From: Prochlorococcus sp. AG-402-K16
GTDB lineage: Bacteria > Cyanobacteriota > Cyanobacteriia > PCC-6307 > Cyanobiaceae
Assembly: GCA_003216795.1 (NCBI GenBank)
Contig: QCIH01000002.1
Location: 1 to 64,000, forward strand
Length of the DNA stretch: 64,000 nucleotides
Direction: 5' to 3'
Made by a program: the position numbers and the translations under genes. Each line of letters begins with the position of its first letter. The first letter of the stretch is position 1. A model generated the notes under the pieces. The model saw nothing but the letters and a program-made list of their open reading frames with translations. It was not told the DNA's origin and made no database searches. Positions 37,384 through 47,669 of this stretch are shown one piece after another.

Positions 37384-39792
37384 GTGCCTCAAACCAACAA
37401 TTTCCTTTTTAAGTCCCTAAACAATCAACAACTTCAAGCAGTAAAACATGTTTATGGACCACTATTAGTTGTAGCAGGTGCAGGTAGCGGAAAAACTAAG
37501 GCTCTTACTCACAGAATCGCAAACCTTATTGAGGGTAACTCTATAGATCCCTATAACATTCTCGCAGTCACTTTCACGAACAAAGCTGCTAAAGAGATGA
37601 AAGCAAGATTAGAAGTTCTTCTAGCCCAAGAATTAGCTTTTAATCAATTTGGTCAGCCTTGGACAACTCTCAAAGAAATTGATCAAAATCAATTAAGAAC
37701 AAACATTCACCAAGAGAGGCTTCAGAACCTTTGGATCGGTACTTTCCATTCCTTATTCTCAAGACTTCTGAGATACGATATTGAAAAATATACTGATCCA
37801 GAAGGCCTAAAATGGACAAGACAATTTTCAATTTATGATGAAACAGATTCTCAAACATTAGTAAAAGAAATTATCAGTCAAGATATGAATCTTGACCCAA
37901 AAAGATATGATCCCAAAAAGATTAAAAGATTAATAAGTAATGCTAAAAATCAATGCTTAACTTCTAATGATCTTTTAGAAAAAGCAGATAATAATTTTGA
38001 TAAAACAGTTGCAGAAGCTTACAAGAGATATAGGATTTCGCTCTCAAAAAATAATTCTTTAGACTTTGATGATCTTCTACTTTTGCCTGTTTTCTTATTG
38101 AGGCAAAATGATATAGTCAGAGAATACTGGCACAAAAGATTTAAACATATTTTAGTTGACGAATATCAAGATACAAATAGAACACAATATGAACTTATAA
38201 AATTAATTACGGCTGGAAATACTGAACCAAAAAAATTCTTCAATTGGGAAGATCGGTCAATTTTTGTAGTTGGGGATGCTGATCAAAGTATTTATAGTTT
38301 CAGAGCAGCTGACTTCAGAATTTTAATTGGTTTTCAAGAAGATTTTAAAACTTCAATCAATGATGATACAAAATCATCTTTAATTAAATTAGAAGAAAAT
38401 TATAGGTCATCTTCCAATATCCTTGATGCTGCAAACTCGCTAATTGAAAACAACTCTGAAAGAATTGACAAAGTTTTAAAGGCTACTAAAGAAAAAGGGG
38501 AACTTTTAACGTTACTCAGCTGTGATGATGAAATTTCCGAGGCAGAAGCAATTACCAATAAAATAAAATCACTCAATAACTATAATCAAAAACCAATTTG
38601 GAAAAATTTTGCAATTTTATATCGAACCAGAGCTCAGTCGAGAGTATTAGAAGAATCTCTTGTAAGGTGGCGCATTCCTTATACAATTTTTGGAGGATTG
38701 CGTTTTTATGATAGAAGAGAAATTAAAGATGCAATAGCATATTTGAAAGTTCTGGTTAATTCTTCAGATAACGTTAGTCTTTTACGAATCATAAATGTTC
38801 CTAGAAGAGGGATTGGTAAGACTACTATTCAAAAACTTAATGAACTATCTAATAGGTTAAATATCCCATTATGGGAGGTTCTTAATGATAAGCAAAGTCT
38901 TAAAGAAACAATAGGCCGATCATCAAAAGGAATTAATAAATTTACTGAAATTATGAATGATCTACTGTGTTACCTAGAAAATTCAGGTCCCGCTCAACTA
39001 CTACAACTTATATTAGAAAAAAGTGGTTATTTAAGTGACTTGCTCTCTAGTGGGACTGAAGAATCTGAAGATAGAAGAAATAATTTACAAGAACTAATTA
39101 ATGCAGCTACTCAATATGAAGAAGAAACAGAAAGTGGAGATGTAGAAGGATTTCTTTCTACAGCAGCCTTAACAACTGATAATGATACGAAGAAAAATAA
39201 TCCTAACTCTGTAACTCTCATGACTCTGCATAATAGTAAAGGTTTAGAATTTCAAAATGTGTTTATCACTGGGCTAGAACAAGGTCTCTTCCCTAGCCAT
39301 AGATCAATAGATACTCCCTCACTTCTTGAAGAAGAAAGAAGATTATGCTATGTAGGTATTACTAGAGCCAAAGAAAGAGTTTTCTTAAGTCATGCCAGAG
39401 AAAGAAGATTATGGGGTGGCATGCGTGAAGCAACAATTCCTTCAATATTTCTCTCGGAAATACCTGAAGATTTAATGGATGGCGAATTACCACAAACTGG
39501 TGGTGCTTCAATTAGAAGAGATTGGCATCTTGATCGTTTAACTAGAGTTGATCGAAACAATCCAAATGAATTTGTTAACAAACCAATAAATGCAGTAAGG
39601 AAATTATATTCAGGCCCCAGTAAAGGGAAAAGCTGGATAGTTGGAGATATGATAATTCACTCAAAGTTTGGGAAAGGTGAAATCATACATATTTTTGGGA
39701 GTGGGGAAAAAATATCTTTAGCAGTAAAATTTGGTGATAAAGGAAGTAAAATTCTAGATCCCAGATTGGCTCCAATTCGTTATGTAAGTTAA
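37384..39792 (+). CDS. UvrD/PcrA-family ATP-dependent DNA helicase
   Basis: 802-aa superfamily 1A 3'-5' helicase. Starts with GTG; the first residues are divergent, then QQLQAVKHVYGPLLVVAGAG (Q motif and Walker A GAGSGKT, residues 32-38). Motif II is HILVDEYQDTNRTQY, motif III VVGDADQSIYSFRAA, motif IV LEENYRSS, motif V VTLMTLHNSKGLEF, motif VI RRLCYVGITRAKERV. The 1B/2B insertions are of normal size. Functions in repair and replication fork restart. The C-terminus has a short Tudor-like KFGKGEI segment as in PcrA. Confidence 0.94.
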   Translation: MPQTNNFLFKSLNNQQLQAVKHVYGPLLVVAGAGSGKTKALTHRIANLIEGNSIDPYNILAVTFTNKAAKEMKARLEVLLAQELAFNQFGQPWTTLKEIDQNQLRTNIHQERLQNLWIGTFHSLFSRLLRYDIEKYTDPEGLKWTRQFSIYDETDSQTLVKEIISQDMNLDPKRYDPKKIKRLISNAKNQCLTSNDLLEKADNNFDKTVAEAYKRYRISLSKNNSLDFDDLLLLPVFLLRQNDIVREYWHKRFKHILVDEYQDTNRTQYELIKLITAGNTEPKKFFNWEDRSIFVVGDADQSIYSFRAADFRILIGFQEDFKTSINDDTKSSLIKLEENYRSSSNILDAANSLIENNSERIDKVLKATKEKGELLTLLSCDDEISEAEAITNKIKSLNNYNQKPIWKNFAILYRTRAQSRVLEESLVRWRIPYTIFGGLRFYDRREIKDAIAYLKVLVNSSDNVSLLRIINVPRRGIGKTTIQKLNELSNRLNIPLWEVLNDKQSLKETIGRSSKGINKFTEIMNDLLCYLENSGPAQLLQLILEKSGYLSDLLSSGTEESEDRRNNLQELINAATQYEEETESGDVEGFLSTAALTTDNDTKKNNPNSVTLMTLHNSKGLEFQNVFITGLEQGLFPSHRSIDTPSLLEEERRLCYVGITRAKERVFLSHARERRLWGGMREATIPSIFLSEIPEDLMDGELPQTGGASIRRDWHLDRLTRVDRNNPNEFVNKPINAVRKLYSGPSKGKSWIVGDMIIHSKFGKGEIIHIFGSGEKISLAVKFGDKGSKILDPRLAPIRYVS

Positions 39793-39797
39793 AACTC

Positions 39798-41045
39798 ATG
39801 AACGATATCTCTGATTACATCCAAGGGGAATTAATCAAAACTCCATTTAATCTATATAACCTAATTGCTAAATACATAGAATCTAATAACAATACTAAAG
39901 TAGCTTTTGTTGGTGGTTATTTAAGAGATTTATTAATCAGTAAATTCCACAAAAAATCATTTTCTAAACCTGTAGATATTGATCTTGTTATTGAAGGATC
40001 CTCAATTTCTCTTGCAAAATTTATAAAAAAAAATATTGTTAATGTAGATTTATGTTTAATCAAGGAATTTAATTTATACAACACTGTAGAGATAAATATT
40101 AATGACTATAAAATTGATATTGCTTCTGCAAGAAAAGAAATTTATTCTGCTCCAGGCTTAAATCCCACAGTAAATAATAGTTCTATTGAGGAGGATCTCA
40201 AGAGGAGAGATTTCACTATAAATTCAATAGCCTTCGAGGTCTCGGCAAGGAAAATCTATGATCTGAATGGAGGAATTTCTGATATTAAAAGTAAAACATT
40301 GAACTTACTGCACAGTAATAGTATTTCAGATGATCCAAGTAGATTAATTAGATGCGCAAAATATGCTTCAAGGTTAGATTTCAATATTTCAAATAATTCC
40401 CTCAAACAATCTCAAGAAACAGTTAGAAAATGGCCATGGAAAAGTTCAGAAGCTCATCAGAAAATCATTTACCCTCCTGCACTAGGCATAAGAATAAGGA
40501 TGGAACTAGCTGAAATATGCAAACACGATAATTTAACTAATGTGATTTCGATAATTCATAAATGGGGAATTATCTCAATCTTAAATGAAAATATTAAAGT
40601 CGATAAAAGATTTTTAAGAGGACTAAATTGGATTAAGAAGTTAAAGGGAAATCATATGCTTTACTTATTAAAAGATTCAGAAGATTTAGAAAAAGCATGT
40701 CAAAGATTTTTGGTAAATAATAGTGAGATAAAAATATTAGAAGATTATATAAATATCAAAAAGATATTAAATACAAACCAAAATAATTTAAATCATTTTT
40801 CTCCATCAAGTTGGACAGAATTTATTGAGGACAGAAACCTTAATGATGAGACAGTCAAATTATTAATTTGCGATGGAGGACCATACTGGCGTAAATTGTT
40901 TAAGTGGTTATTTATTTACAAATTCATAAAATCAAAAAAAGATGGAGAAACACTAAAAAAAGAAGGATGGTCCCCAGGGAAGAAGATGGGAAAGGAAATT
41001 AAAAGATTAAGATATTTGGAAATTGACAAATTAAATAGAAATTAA
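39798..41045 (+). CDS. cca: tRNA nucleotidyltransferase / poly(A) polymerase family
   Basis: 415-aa class II nucleotidyltransferase. The catalytic acids are in PVDIDLVIEG (Asp60 and Asp62), preceded by the GGYLRDLL loop. Further conserved pieces are EEDLKRRDFTINSIA and DDPSRLIRCAKYASRLDF. It adds CCA (or only CC or A) to tRNA 3' ends; the window's tRNAs all lack encoded CCA. Cyanobacteria may split the activity between two enzymes, so the exact specificity cannot be told. Starts 5 bases after the helicase gene. Confidence 0.88.
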   Translation: MNDISDYIQGELIKTPFNLYNLIAKYIESNNNTKVAFVGGYLRDLLISKFHKKSFSKPVDIDLVIEGSSISLAKFIKKNIVNVDLCLIKEFNLYNTVEININDYKIDIASARKEIYSAPGLNPTVNNSSIEEDLKRRDFTINSIAFEVSARKIYDLNGGISDIKSKTLNLLHSNSISDDPSRLIRCAKYASRLDFNISNNSLKQSQETVRKWPWKSSEAHQKIIYPPALGIRIRMELAEICKHDNLTNVISIIHKWGIISILNENIKVDKRFLRGLNWIKKLKGNHMLYLLKDSEDLEKACQRFLVNNSEIKILEDYINIKKILNTNQNNLNHFSPSSWTEFIEDRNLNDETVKLLICDGGPYWRKLFKWLFIYKFIKSKKDGETLKKEGWSPGKKMGKEIKRLRYLEIDKLNRN

Positions 41046-43217
41046 TTACATTTTTACAACCTCTCCAACCTTGTACCATTTATTCTTTAGAACATTTTCA
41101 TATTTACGATTGCAACTAATCAACAAGGGTCCACATGTTTGAGGATCTAATAGTAATGAGATTTTCTCGTTAAAAGTCTCTTGATCTAATGAATTTTCGT
41201 TTAAAAAATTAATTATTCTCTTTTTCTTATTTACTTTATAAACTTTGTCAAAAATTTCTTTATTAGATTCAAAGAAAGTACTTTTAACATCTTTTCTTAT
41301 TAAATCAAATACTCCAGGATAAGCTTTAAATGCAAATAAATCTAATAAAACTTTTAGTTGCTCAAGATTATTTCTTTGCCTATATAAATTAGATGATTCA
41401 ACCATTTCTTTAAGATGTCCAATAAATCCATATCCAGTAATGTCAGTCGCAGCATTGACTAATGATTCTTTAAATTGATTTTGAAAAAGATAAATTTCAT
41501 CGATCAAATATTGCTGACTCTTTACTAAATTTTTAATTACTTCAGAAGAACTACCTAGCATATTAATATTTTGCATTTGACCAGCAAAGTAAATCCCAAC
41601 GCCAAGAGGTCTAGACATCATGAGAATATCTCCAATATTCATTTCAGATTTAAGCCATGGTTTTGCTCCATTTTTTAAAATACCTTGAACTGTTAAAGAA
41701 ATATCTATTCCTAATGAATAAGGTTTATTTACTAAACTTCTTGCCTCGAAAGTATGGCCTCCAAGTAATTCACCTCCATGATCCTCAACTGTTGATTTAA
41801 TACCTTGTAGTGATTGAGAAAAGAGGTAACTCTGAAATTCCCTTTCAACTTTTGGTAATGAAATTAAAGCCTGCGCGGATGAAAGTTTTGCTCCGCATGC
41901 CCACAAATCTGAGCAAGCATGCAAAGTAGTAATTTTTGCATTAAGCCAAGGATCACTTACCAAAGCAGGAAATCCATCGACACTTTGCAAGATAATATCT
42001 TGACTATTTTGATATATCTCAACTGAATCTTCAGGTGATGAGGCAAAAGAATTTAAATTAGAATTTATTAATGATTTATTCAAAACAAACTGAGGAATTT
42101 TAGCCGCACATCCTCTGCAATCATTCAATGAAATATTTTTTTCACGACTTTTCATAATTAGCCTTTTTGATCTGAACTTTTTAATAAAGTTGAGATCAAT
42201 TTTATGCTTTAAAATCCAAAAAATAAAAGAAGGGCCCAAAACAAAATTGCGATAAATAGCAAAAGCCTTTGGATGATGGCTTGTAAATATATTTACTATT
42301 TGCAATCCGATCTTTTGAGGAAACCACTTTTTTAATGATCTCCCTTCTAAATCTTTTTTTAGATTTTGTACTAATGTATTTACAACTTTTACTGCAAAAA
42401 CTCCCGATGCTGGTCTTTTTGCTGAACCTACAACTGCGCAATCACCGACAGCAAAGATTCCAGAGAAACTTTTTATCTGTAAATTCTGATTTGTAATTAT
42501 TCTGCCATAAGAGTCCGAATCTAATAATTTTTTTTGTGCCCATAACGGAGAAGTATTTCCAGTACATAAAAGAATCTTGCCATAATCAAAATTAAGTTTT
42601 TCAACTAAATCAATATTGGAATTCCGTAAATTTTTTAGAATTTTATTATTAATTTTTCTTGAAACGCATAATAGTTTTAAAGGTCTATCTCCCCATCTTT
42701 TTCTCAAAGCATAAGATACTTCAATTGCAGCAAGGCCACTCCCAACAATTACAAATGGAAGTTCATTAACTGAATCAAAAATATCCTCTTTTAGTATTGA
42801 GTCATAAGCACTTAAAAAAGGTTTAATTGAAAAAGCATTTCGATTTTTAACTAGTGATTCAAATTCTTTTGGAATTATTGTTTGACTTCCATAATTAAGC
42901 ACCAACTTCGAATAATTAACTGAAGGTCTATTACTTAAAATAATTTTCTTTAAATTGAAATCAATATCCTTTACTTCTTCTTCTATAAAAGATACTTTTG
43001 CATTTTTTGCTAAAGATTTTATATCGATTAAACTATCTTCTAAAGTGATTGATTTTGAAATCACCGATGGGAATATAGCCGAATAAACCAAATGAGAATC
43101 TCTAGATATAATTGAAACAGGAATTTCTGGCATTAATTTCGGAAACATTAACCATTTCTTCAATAAAGAAACATTTGAGTGTCCTCCTCCAATTAATACC
43201 AGATGATCAAAAGTCAT
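41046..43217 (-). CDS. selD: Fusion of FAD-dependent oxidoreductase and selenide, water dikinase (SelD)
   Basis: 723 aa. Residues 1-340 are a NADH dehydrogenase-2-like flavoprotein: LVLIGGGHSNVSLLKK at the start (FAD), VIVGSGLAAIEVSYAL (157-170, NAD(P)H) and GIFAVGDCAVVG (253-264, FAD). Residues 360-723 are SelD: catalytic Cys370 and Lys373 in CRGCAAK, then LHACSDLWACGA, GGHTFEARSL and the C-terminal DPQTCGPLLIS. SelD makes selenophosphate from selenide and ATP; the oxidoreductase domain is thought to supply or handle reduced selenium. The same fusion is known in other cyanobacteria. Divergent from mtnP, with 10 bases between. Confidence 0.92.
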   Translation of the reverse strand: MTFDHLVLIGGGHSNVSLLKKWLMFPKLMPEIPVSIISRDSHLVYSAIFPSVISKSITLEDSLIDIKSLAKNAKVSFIEEEVKDIDFNLKKIILSNRPSVNYSKLVLNYGSQTIIPKEFESLVKNRNAFSIKPFLSAYDSILKEDIFDSVNELPFVIVGSGLAAIEVSYALRKRWGDRPLKLLCVSRKINNKILKNLRNSNIDLVEKLNFDYGKILLCTGNTSPLWAQKKLLDSDSYGRIITNQNLQIKSFSGIFAVGDCAVVGSAKRPASGVFAVKVVNTLVQNLKKDLEGRSLKKWFPQKIGLQIVNIFTSHHPKAFAIYRNFVLGPSFIFWILKHKIDLNFIKKFRSKRLIMKSREKNISLNDCRGCAAKIPQFVLNKSLINSNLNSFASSPEDSVEIYQNSQDIILQSVDGFPALVSDPWLNAKITTLHACSDLWACGAKLSSAQALISLPKVEREFQSYLFSQSLQGIKSTVEDHGGELLGGHTFEARSLVNKPYSLGIDISLTVQGILKNGAKPWLKSEMNIGDILMMSRPLGVGIYFAGQMQNINMLGSSSEVIKNLVKSQQYLIDEIYLFQNQFKESLVNAATDITGYGFIGHLKEMVESSNLYRQRNNLEQLKVLLDLFAFKAYPGVFDLIRKDVKSTFFESNKEIFDKVYKVNKKKRIINFLNENSLDQETFNEKISLLLDPQTCGPLLISCNRKYENVLKNKWYKVGEVVKM

Positions 43218-43227
43218 TTACATCACT

Positions 43228-44121
43228 ATGAATAAAGAACATTTATTACCAATTGAAAAATCAAGATTAGGAGTGATCGGTGGAAGTGGATTTTATTCAA
43301 TGGATAAAATAGATTACTTAAGAGAACTAGAAATCAATACTCCCTATGGTAAACCTTCTGATTCAATAAAAGTATATAATCTTGGAAACCTAGAGATAGC
43401 ATTCATCCCTAGACATGGCAGAACACATAGTTTAAATCCTTCTGAAATCCCTTACAAAGCTAATATTTGGGCTCTAAGATCAATAGGAGTAAGATGGATT
43501 ATTGCTCCATCAGCAGTGGGTTCATTACAAGAACAGATAAGGCCACTTGATATAGTAGTTCCAGATCAATTTATAGACCGGACAAAAAATAGGCCTGCAA
43601 CCTTTTTTAATGAGGGAGCTGTTGCTCACGTAACTATGGGAGATCCCTTCTGCACAAATTTATCACGTATATTAAGTGAAATCGGAGAAAAAAATATTCC
43701 TGGCGGTAGACAATTGCATAGAGGGGGTACCTATCTAGCAATGGAAGGTCCCGCTTTCTCAACTAGAGCAGAATCTAATTTATATAGGAGTTGGGGATGT
43801 TCAATAATTGGAATGACCAACCACACAGAAGCAAGATTAGCTAAAGAAGCTGAAATAGCTTACTCCTCCTTATCTATGGTTACTGATTATGATTGCTGGC
43901 ATCAAACTCATCAAGAAGTTTCTGTAGAGATGGTTTTGGATAATCTTAGATCAAATACTGAAGTAGCTAATAAAATAATATTTGAAGTAGCTAAATTAAT
44001 TGAAGAAGAAAGACCAAAAAGTAAGTCTCATTTTTCATTAAAAGATGGATTGATAACCCAAAAAGAAAATATCCCAAGCTCCACAAAAGAGAAACTAAGG
44101 ATATTTACTGATTCTTATTAG
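43228..44121 (+). CDS. mtnP: S-methyl-5'-thioadenosine phosphorylase
   Basis: 297-aa purine nucleoside phosphorylase-like enzyme that cleaves methylthioadenosine to adenine and methylthioribose-1-phosphate, salvaging the polyamine/SAM by-product. Start LGVIGGSGFYSMDKIDYLRE and phosphate-binding PRHGRTHSLNPSEIPYKANI are characteristic, along with GGTYLAMEGPAFSTRAESNLY and the C-terminal catalytic YDCWHQTHQEVSVEMVL (TDYD type). Full length. Confidence 0.95.
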   Translation: MNKEHLLPIEKSRLGVIGGSGFYSMDKIDYLRELEINTPYGKPSDSIKVYNLGNLEIAFIPRHGRTHSLNPSEIPYKANIWALRSIGVRWIIAPSAVGSLQEQIRPLDIVVPDQFIDRTKNRPATFFNEGAVAHVTMGDPFCTNLSRILSEIGEKNIPGGRQLHRGGTYLAMEGPAFSTRAESNLYRSWGCSIIGMTNHTEARLAKEAEIAYSSLSMVTDYDCWHQTHQEVSVEMVLDNLRSNTEVANKIIFEVAKLIEEERPKSKSHFSLKDGLITQKENIPSSTKEKLRIFTDSY

Positions 44122-44164
44122 GTTTATTTGATGTAAGTGATTATCAGGTCAAAGTAAGGATTTG

Positions 44165-44362
44165 TTAGCCTCCAGCCCCAACTCCTTGATATGAACCATA
44201 GAAGAATATTCCTAAAACGAAGATAACTGCAATTCCACCTGCTGTAGCAACAAGCCATAGAGGAAGAGTCCCTTCAGTCCACCTTCTTTCCCAGGCAACT
44301 GCTGGTCTACCGTCGGGAAGTCTATCTGGAATTCTTCCATCAGGTCCTTTTAATTTACTCAT
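44165..44362 (-). CDS. psbJ: Photosystem II reaction center protein J
   Basis: 65-aa single-span PSII subunit. It begins [20 protein letters not shown], has a membrane segment ([20 protein letters not shown]) and ends [10 protein letters not shown], the conserved PsbJ C-terminus. The N-terminal extension is longer than in most cyanobacteria (about 40 aa) but typical for Prochlorococcus. Last gene of psbEFLJ. Confidence 0.96.
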   Translation of the reverse strand: MSKLKGPDGRIPDRLPDGRPAVAWERRWTEGTLPLWLVATAGGIAVIFVLGIFFYGSYQGVGAGG

Positions 44363-44371
44363 GATTTTAAT

Positions 44372-44491
44372 TTAATTGAAAAAGTAACTGGAAAATAAAA
44401 TTCCCAATACAAAGACTGATAATAAGCCTAAATAAAGGCTTGTACGATTAAGTTCAACTGGAACTTTGTTAGGATTTTCGTTTACTTGCAT
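44372..44491 (-). CDS. psbL: Photosystem II reaction center protein L
   Basis: 39-aa PSII subunit. From the ATG at 44491 the product reads [20 protein letters not shown] and ends in a single hydrophobic span ([19 protein letters not shown]), as in all PsbL. The frame stays open upstream across psbF, but that is a shadow. Between psbF (11-base gap) and psbJ. Confidence 0.96.
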
Positions 44492-44502
44492 GATAGTTAA
44501 AT

Positions 44503-44649
44503 TTATCGGGCTACGAATTGCATAGCAGCAATAGAACCTAAAAAGAATACTGATGGGATGGCTAAAGCATGAACTGCTAGCCAACGGACAGTAAATATAG
44601 GATATACGCGGACTTCGGCAGCCTGCATTGGAGCTTGAGAATTGGTCAT
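44503..44649 (-). CDS. psbF: Cytochrome b559 beta subunit
   Basis: 48-aa subunit of cytochrome b559, the haem-binding heart of PSII. The span [19 protein letters not shown] carries the haem-ligand His (VHALA), and the ending [11 protein letters not shown] is invariant. Too short for routine callers. It lies 2 bases after psbE. Confidence 0.97.
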
Positions 44650-44651
44650 TG

Positions 44652-44900
44652 TTATTTTGTTCTTAAATCTAGTTGAGATTTAGCTTCATATCTTTGTGTT
44701 ACGACAGGTGCTTTAGATTCAGATGATTGGAAATAACTATCTGGACGAGGAGTTCCGAAAGCATCGTAGGCTAAGCCTGTATATACAAATAAGAAGCCTG
44801 CTATAAAGATAGCTGGTAATGTTACTGCATGAATAATCCAGTATCTAATACTGGTGATTATTTCAAAGAATGGGCGTTCACCCGTTGAACCTGCGGCCAT
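44652..44900 (-). CDS. psbE: Cytochrome b559 alpha subunit
   Basis: 82-aa haem-binding subunit of cytochrome b559. Starts [20 protein letters not shown]; the span [19 protein letters not shown] contains the haem-ligand His, followed by [16 protein letters not shown]. An in-frame GTG at 44906 is possible but ATG at 44900 gives the family start. First gene of psbEFLJ, 135 bases after ycf48, with its own promoter likely in that gap. Confidence 0.97.
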
Positions 44901-45035
44901 AATCACAAATGTTTACTTTATGATCTTACAGTGTAAAATCATAAGTTCGCGAAGAAATTAACAGGTTGGTTACAGACAGTTGCTAAATCTTTCAAAAATT
45001 AATTTTTTTTTTACTTTTAACTCAAGATATTCAAA

Positions 45036-46052
45036 TTAGCTATTCCATTTAAGGATATAACCACGCTCACCAAGGACAAATCCTTTTTGATTGTCTAAAG
45101 CCTCTTTATCAAGAAAAACTATTTTAATGTAGTTTGTTGGCAATTCAGAAGCAATAGGATCTTTATTCCAAGTTTTACCCTGATCTTTACTTACTATTAA
45201 AGTTCCATTACCCCCGCCAGCCCATATATCACCATTTGGATCCCATCCCATGTCTAGATAATTGTATCCATTAAGAATTGGTATAATAGGCTTTGACCAA
45301 TTTTCTAGGTCACTCGTGTCTTCATTAAATCTAATTTCTGCTCCTCTAGAAAGCATCCATAAACTTCCTTCTGGATTAAAACCAATACTTTGAACTCTTT
45401 TGCTACTGGCTCTTTGATGAGCTATCCATGCATCACTATCCTTTTCCAACGTAGAAAAGAAATTACCTAGACTACTTACACTTACATAATCTCCTTTATT
45501 AGTTCTTCTTAAATCTCTTACACCTCCAGAACCAGATGCATCTACAACTTTTGCATTCCATGATTCACCACTATCTGATGTTTCATAAATAGCACCTGCA
45601 GTGGTAGCCAATTCTGCAAAACCAGCATCAACAGTTGTTATCAGAAATGGTTGACCTGGTAATTTGTTACCTAGAGATAAACGTGTCCAATTCTTTCCTG
45701 CATCGAGTGTATGCATAACTAATGAAGGCTGACCTATTAACCATCCCTCTTCACCTTTAAAATCAATATCTAGGAGACGAAAGTTCTCTTCACTTGGTAA
45801 ATCTAAATTTCTTTTTTCCCAAGTTTCTCCTCCATCATTAGATTCCATAATAAGTCTATTGGAACCAACTAAAAATCCATTTTTATCATCTATAAAATCA
45901 ACATCTAAAGCATTGGCCTGGTCCTCAAACTGAATTGTTTTCCAAGGGCTGCTATCACTCATCTTTACTCCTGTAGAGGAACAACTGCTCAATACAAAAC
46001 AAATAAGAACTGATAAAAGAAGATTAGGAATACTAGTAATAATTTTTTTCAT
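45036..46052 (-). CDS. ycf48: Photosystem II assembly factor Ycf48
   Basis: 338-aa lumenal beta-propeller protein (HCF136 in plants) that assists the D1 precursor in the early PSII reaction-centre complex. Lipoprotein signal peptide with lipobox LSSC at residues 21-24 (lipidated Cys24). The propeller blades show repeated GW/DGGETW/SGESW motifs ([38 protein letters not shown]). Full length. Located between rubA and psbEFLJ, the usual order in cyanobacteria and a strong functional link. Confidence 0.95.
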   Translation of the reverse strand: MKKIITSIPNLLLSVLICFVLSSCSSTGVKMSDSSPWKTIQFEDQANALDVDFIDDKNGFLVGSNRLIMESNDGGETWEKRNLDLPSEENFRLLDIDFKGEEGWLIGQPSLVMHTLDAGKNWTRLSLGNKLPGQPFLITTVDAGFAELATTAGAIYETSDSGESWNAKVVDASGSGGVRDLRRTNKGDYVSVSSLGNFFSTLEKDSDAWIAHQRASSKRVQSIGFNPEGSLWMLSRGAEIRFNEDTSDLENWSKPIIPILNGYNYLDMGWDPNGDIWAGGGNGTLIVSKDQGKTWNKDPIASELPTNYIKIVFLDKEALDNQKGFVLGERGYILKWNS

Positions 46053-46061
46053 TTGTATATA

Positions 46062-46490
46062 TTAATGCAAAGAGTACAAAGAAAGGAACATAGCAGCAGC
46101 AAAAGCCAAACCTCCAAAAATCAAAATGTTTTTTTGTCCAGGAGGTAAACTATTAAAACCAAATCCATAAACTAAATTTTCTTCAAAACCACTAGGTTTA
46201 GATTTAGGACCTATATCCTTATAAAAATTTTTACCGGCTCGACAAACAGGGCAAGCAAAAGTATTCCCATCCAACTCTGAAAAAGGCGTATTTTTAGGTA
46301 TGTTTAATTTTTTATTTCCTTCAGACGGGTCATAAATGTATCCACAACTTCTACATTCGAATCTATTTTGTTCTAAATTAGGGGCAAGTTGTTCAACTTT
46401 TACTCCTGAGGAGTTTTCAGAAGGTTTTTCTTTCTCAAAGTCTTTAACTATTTCGTTTTCCTCAGAGGCTGGTTGAATGTTTTCACTCAC
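46062..46490 (-). CDS. rubA: Membrane-anchored rubredoxin RubA
   Basis: 142-aa rubredoxin needed for PSII (and probably PSI) assembly. An acidic, variable N-terminal linker (residues 1-44), then the single-iron rubredoxin domain with Cys46, Cys49, Cys80 and Cys83 (CRSCGYIYDP and CPVCRAG), and a C-terminal membrane span (about 120-138). The arrangement rubA-ycf48-psbEFLJ is conserved. It is divergent from ndhC. Confidence 0.95.
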   Translation of the reverse strand: MSENIQPASEENEIVKDFEKEKPSENSSGVKVEQLAPNLEQNRFECRSCGYIYDPSEGNKKLNIPKNTPFSELDGNTFACPVCRAGKNFYKDIGPKSKPSGFEENLVYGFGFNSLPPGQKNILIFGGLAFAAAMFLSLYSLH

Positions 46491-46567
46491 GGTTTATTAT
46501 TGTTCTTTAAGAACTTTAAAAGATTTTGCCTAATTAAGCGACTTTTATTCAAAATTAATTTTTAAAA

Positions 46568-46930
46568 ATGTTTTTATTAACTGGCTATGAATATTTTTTA
46601 GGTTTCCTTCTAATTGCTGCAGCTGTACCAATATTAGCTCTAGTTACTAATCTTATAGTTGCCCCAAATGGCAGAACAGGTGAAAGAAAACTTACATATG
46701 AATCCGGAATGGAGCCTATAGGAGGAGCATGGATTCAATTTAATATTCGTTATTACATGTTTGCCTTAGTTTTCGTTATATTTGATGTTGAAACTGTTTT
46801 CCTTTATCCTTGGGCGGTTGCCTTCAATAGATTAGGCTTATTAGCTTTTATTGAGGCTTTGATTTTCATTGCAATACTTGTTATCGCTCTGGCATACGCA
46901 TGGAGAAAAGGTGCTTTAGAATGGAGTTAA
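46568..46930 (+). CDS. ndhC: NAD(P)H-quinone oxidoreductase subunit 3
   Basis: 120-aa membrane subunit of NDH-1 (complex I type). Three transmembrane helices, with the hallmark loop [20 protein letters not shown] and the second helix [19 protein letters not shown] (acidic residues in the quinone/proton path). First gene of ndhC-ndhK-ndhJ; ndhK begins 4 bases after the stop. Confidence 0.98.
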   Translation: MFLLTGYEYFLGFLLIAAAVPILALVTNLIVAPNGRTGERKLTYESGMEPIGGAWIQFNIRYYMFALVFVIFDVETVFLYPWAVAFNRLGLLAFIEALIFIAILVIALAYAWRKGALEWS

Positions 46931-46934
46931 AAAA

Positions 46935-47669
46935 TTGAATCCACAATTATCCCCAAAAGCAATAAGAGAAATCCGAGAAGGAACTTGCAACCCTCTTGGT
47001 GCACCCCAAGTTACTACAGACTTAAGCGAAAATATTATATTGACAAGTTTAGACGATCTTCATAATTGGGCTAGATTAAGCAGTCTTTGGCCTCTTTTGT
47101 ATGGAACAGCTTGTTGTTTTATAGAATTTGCTGCCTTAATAGGATCTAGATTTGATTTTGATAGATTTGGATTAGTACCTAGAAGCTCGCCAAGACAAGC
47201 AGATTTATTAATTGTTGCAGGAACAGTTACGATGAAGATGGCTCCAGCTCTAGTCAGACTTTATGAACAAATGCCTGAACCAAAATATGTGATTGCCATG
47301 GGTGCTTGCACAATCACAGGGGGAATGTTTAGCGCAGATTCTACAACTGCTGTAAGAGGTGTTGATAAATTGATTCCAGTTGATTTATACCTTCCAGGAT
47401 GCCCACCAAGACCAGAAGCAATTTTTGATGCCGTAATCAAATTAAGAAAAAAAGTTGGTAACGAATCAATCTTAGAGCGCACAAAAACTGAACAAACCCA
47501 CAGATATATAACATCTGATCATGAAATGAATCTTGTTTTCTCAGAAAATACAGGTGAATATCTAAACAAAACTCCAGCTAACGCAATTCCTTCCTCCAAA
47601 AAAGAAAAAATAACTGAATTACCCGAGAAGAACGAAAGAGTTGAAATTATTAATTCTTTAGAAGATTAA
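46935..47669 (+). CDS. ndhK: NAD(P)H-quinone oxidoreductase subunit K
   Basis: 244-aa peripheral subunit of NDH-1 that carries cluster N2. Ligand Cys are seen in [13 protein letters not shown] (two adjacent Cys), MGACTITGG and PGCPPRPE. Start is TTG at 46935, giving the usual N-terminal length. The C-terminal tail after residue 190 is variable and acidic. It shares one base with the ATG of ndhJ (TAATG). Confidence 0.97.
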   Translation: MNPQLSPKAIREIREGTCNPLGAPQVTTDLSENIILTSLDDLHNWARLSSLWPLLYGTACCFIEFAALIGSRFDFDRFGLVPRSSPRQADLLIVAGTVTMKMAPALVRLYEQMPEPKYVIAMGACTITGGMFSADSTTAVRGVDKLIPVDLYLPGCPPRPEAIFDAVIKLRKKVGNESILERTKTEQTHRYITSDHEMNLVFSENTGEYLNKTPANAIPSSKKEKITELPEKNERVEIINSLED

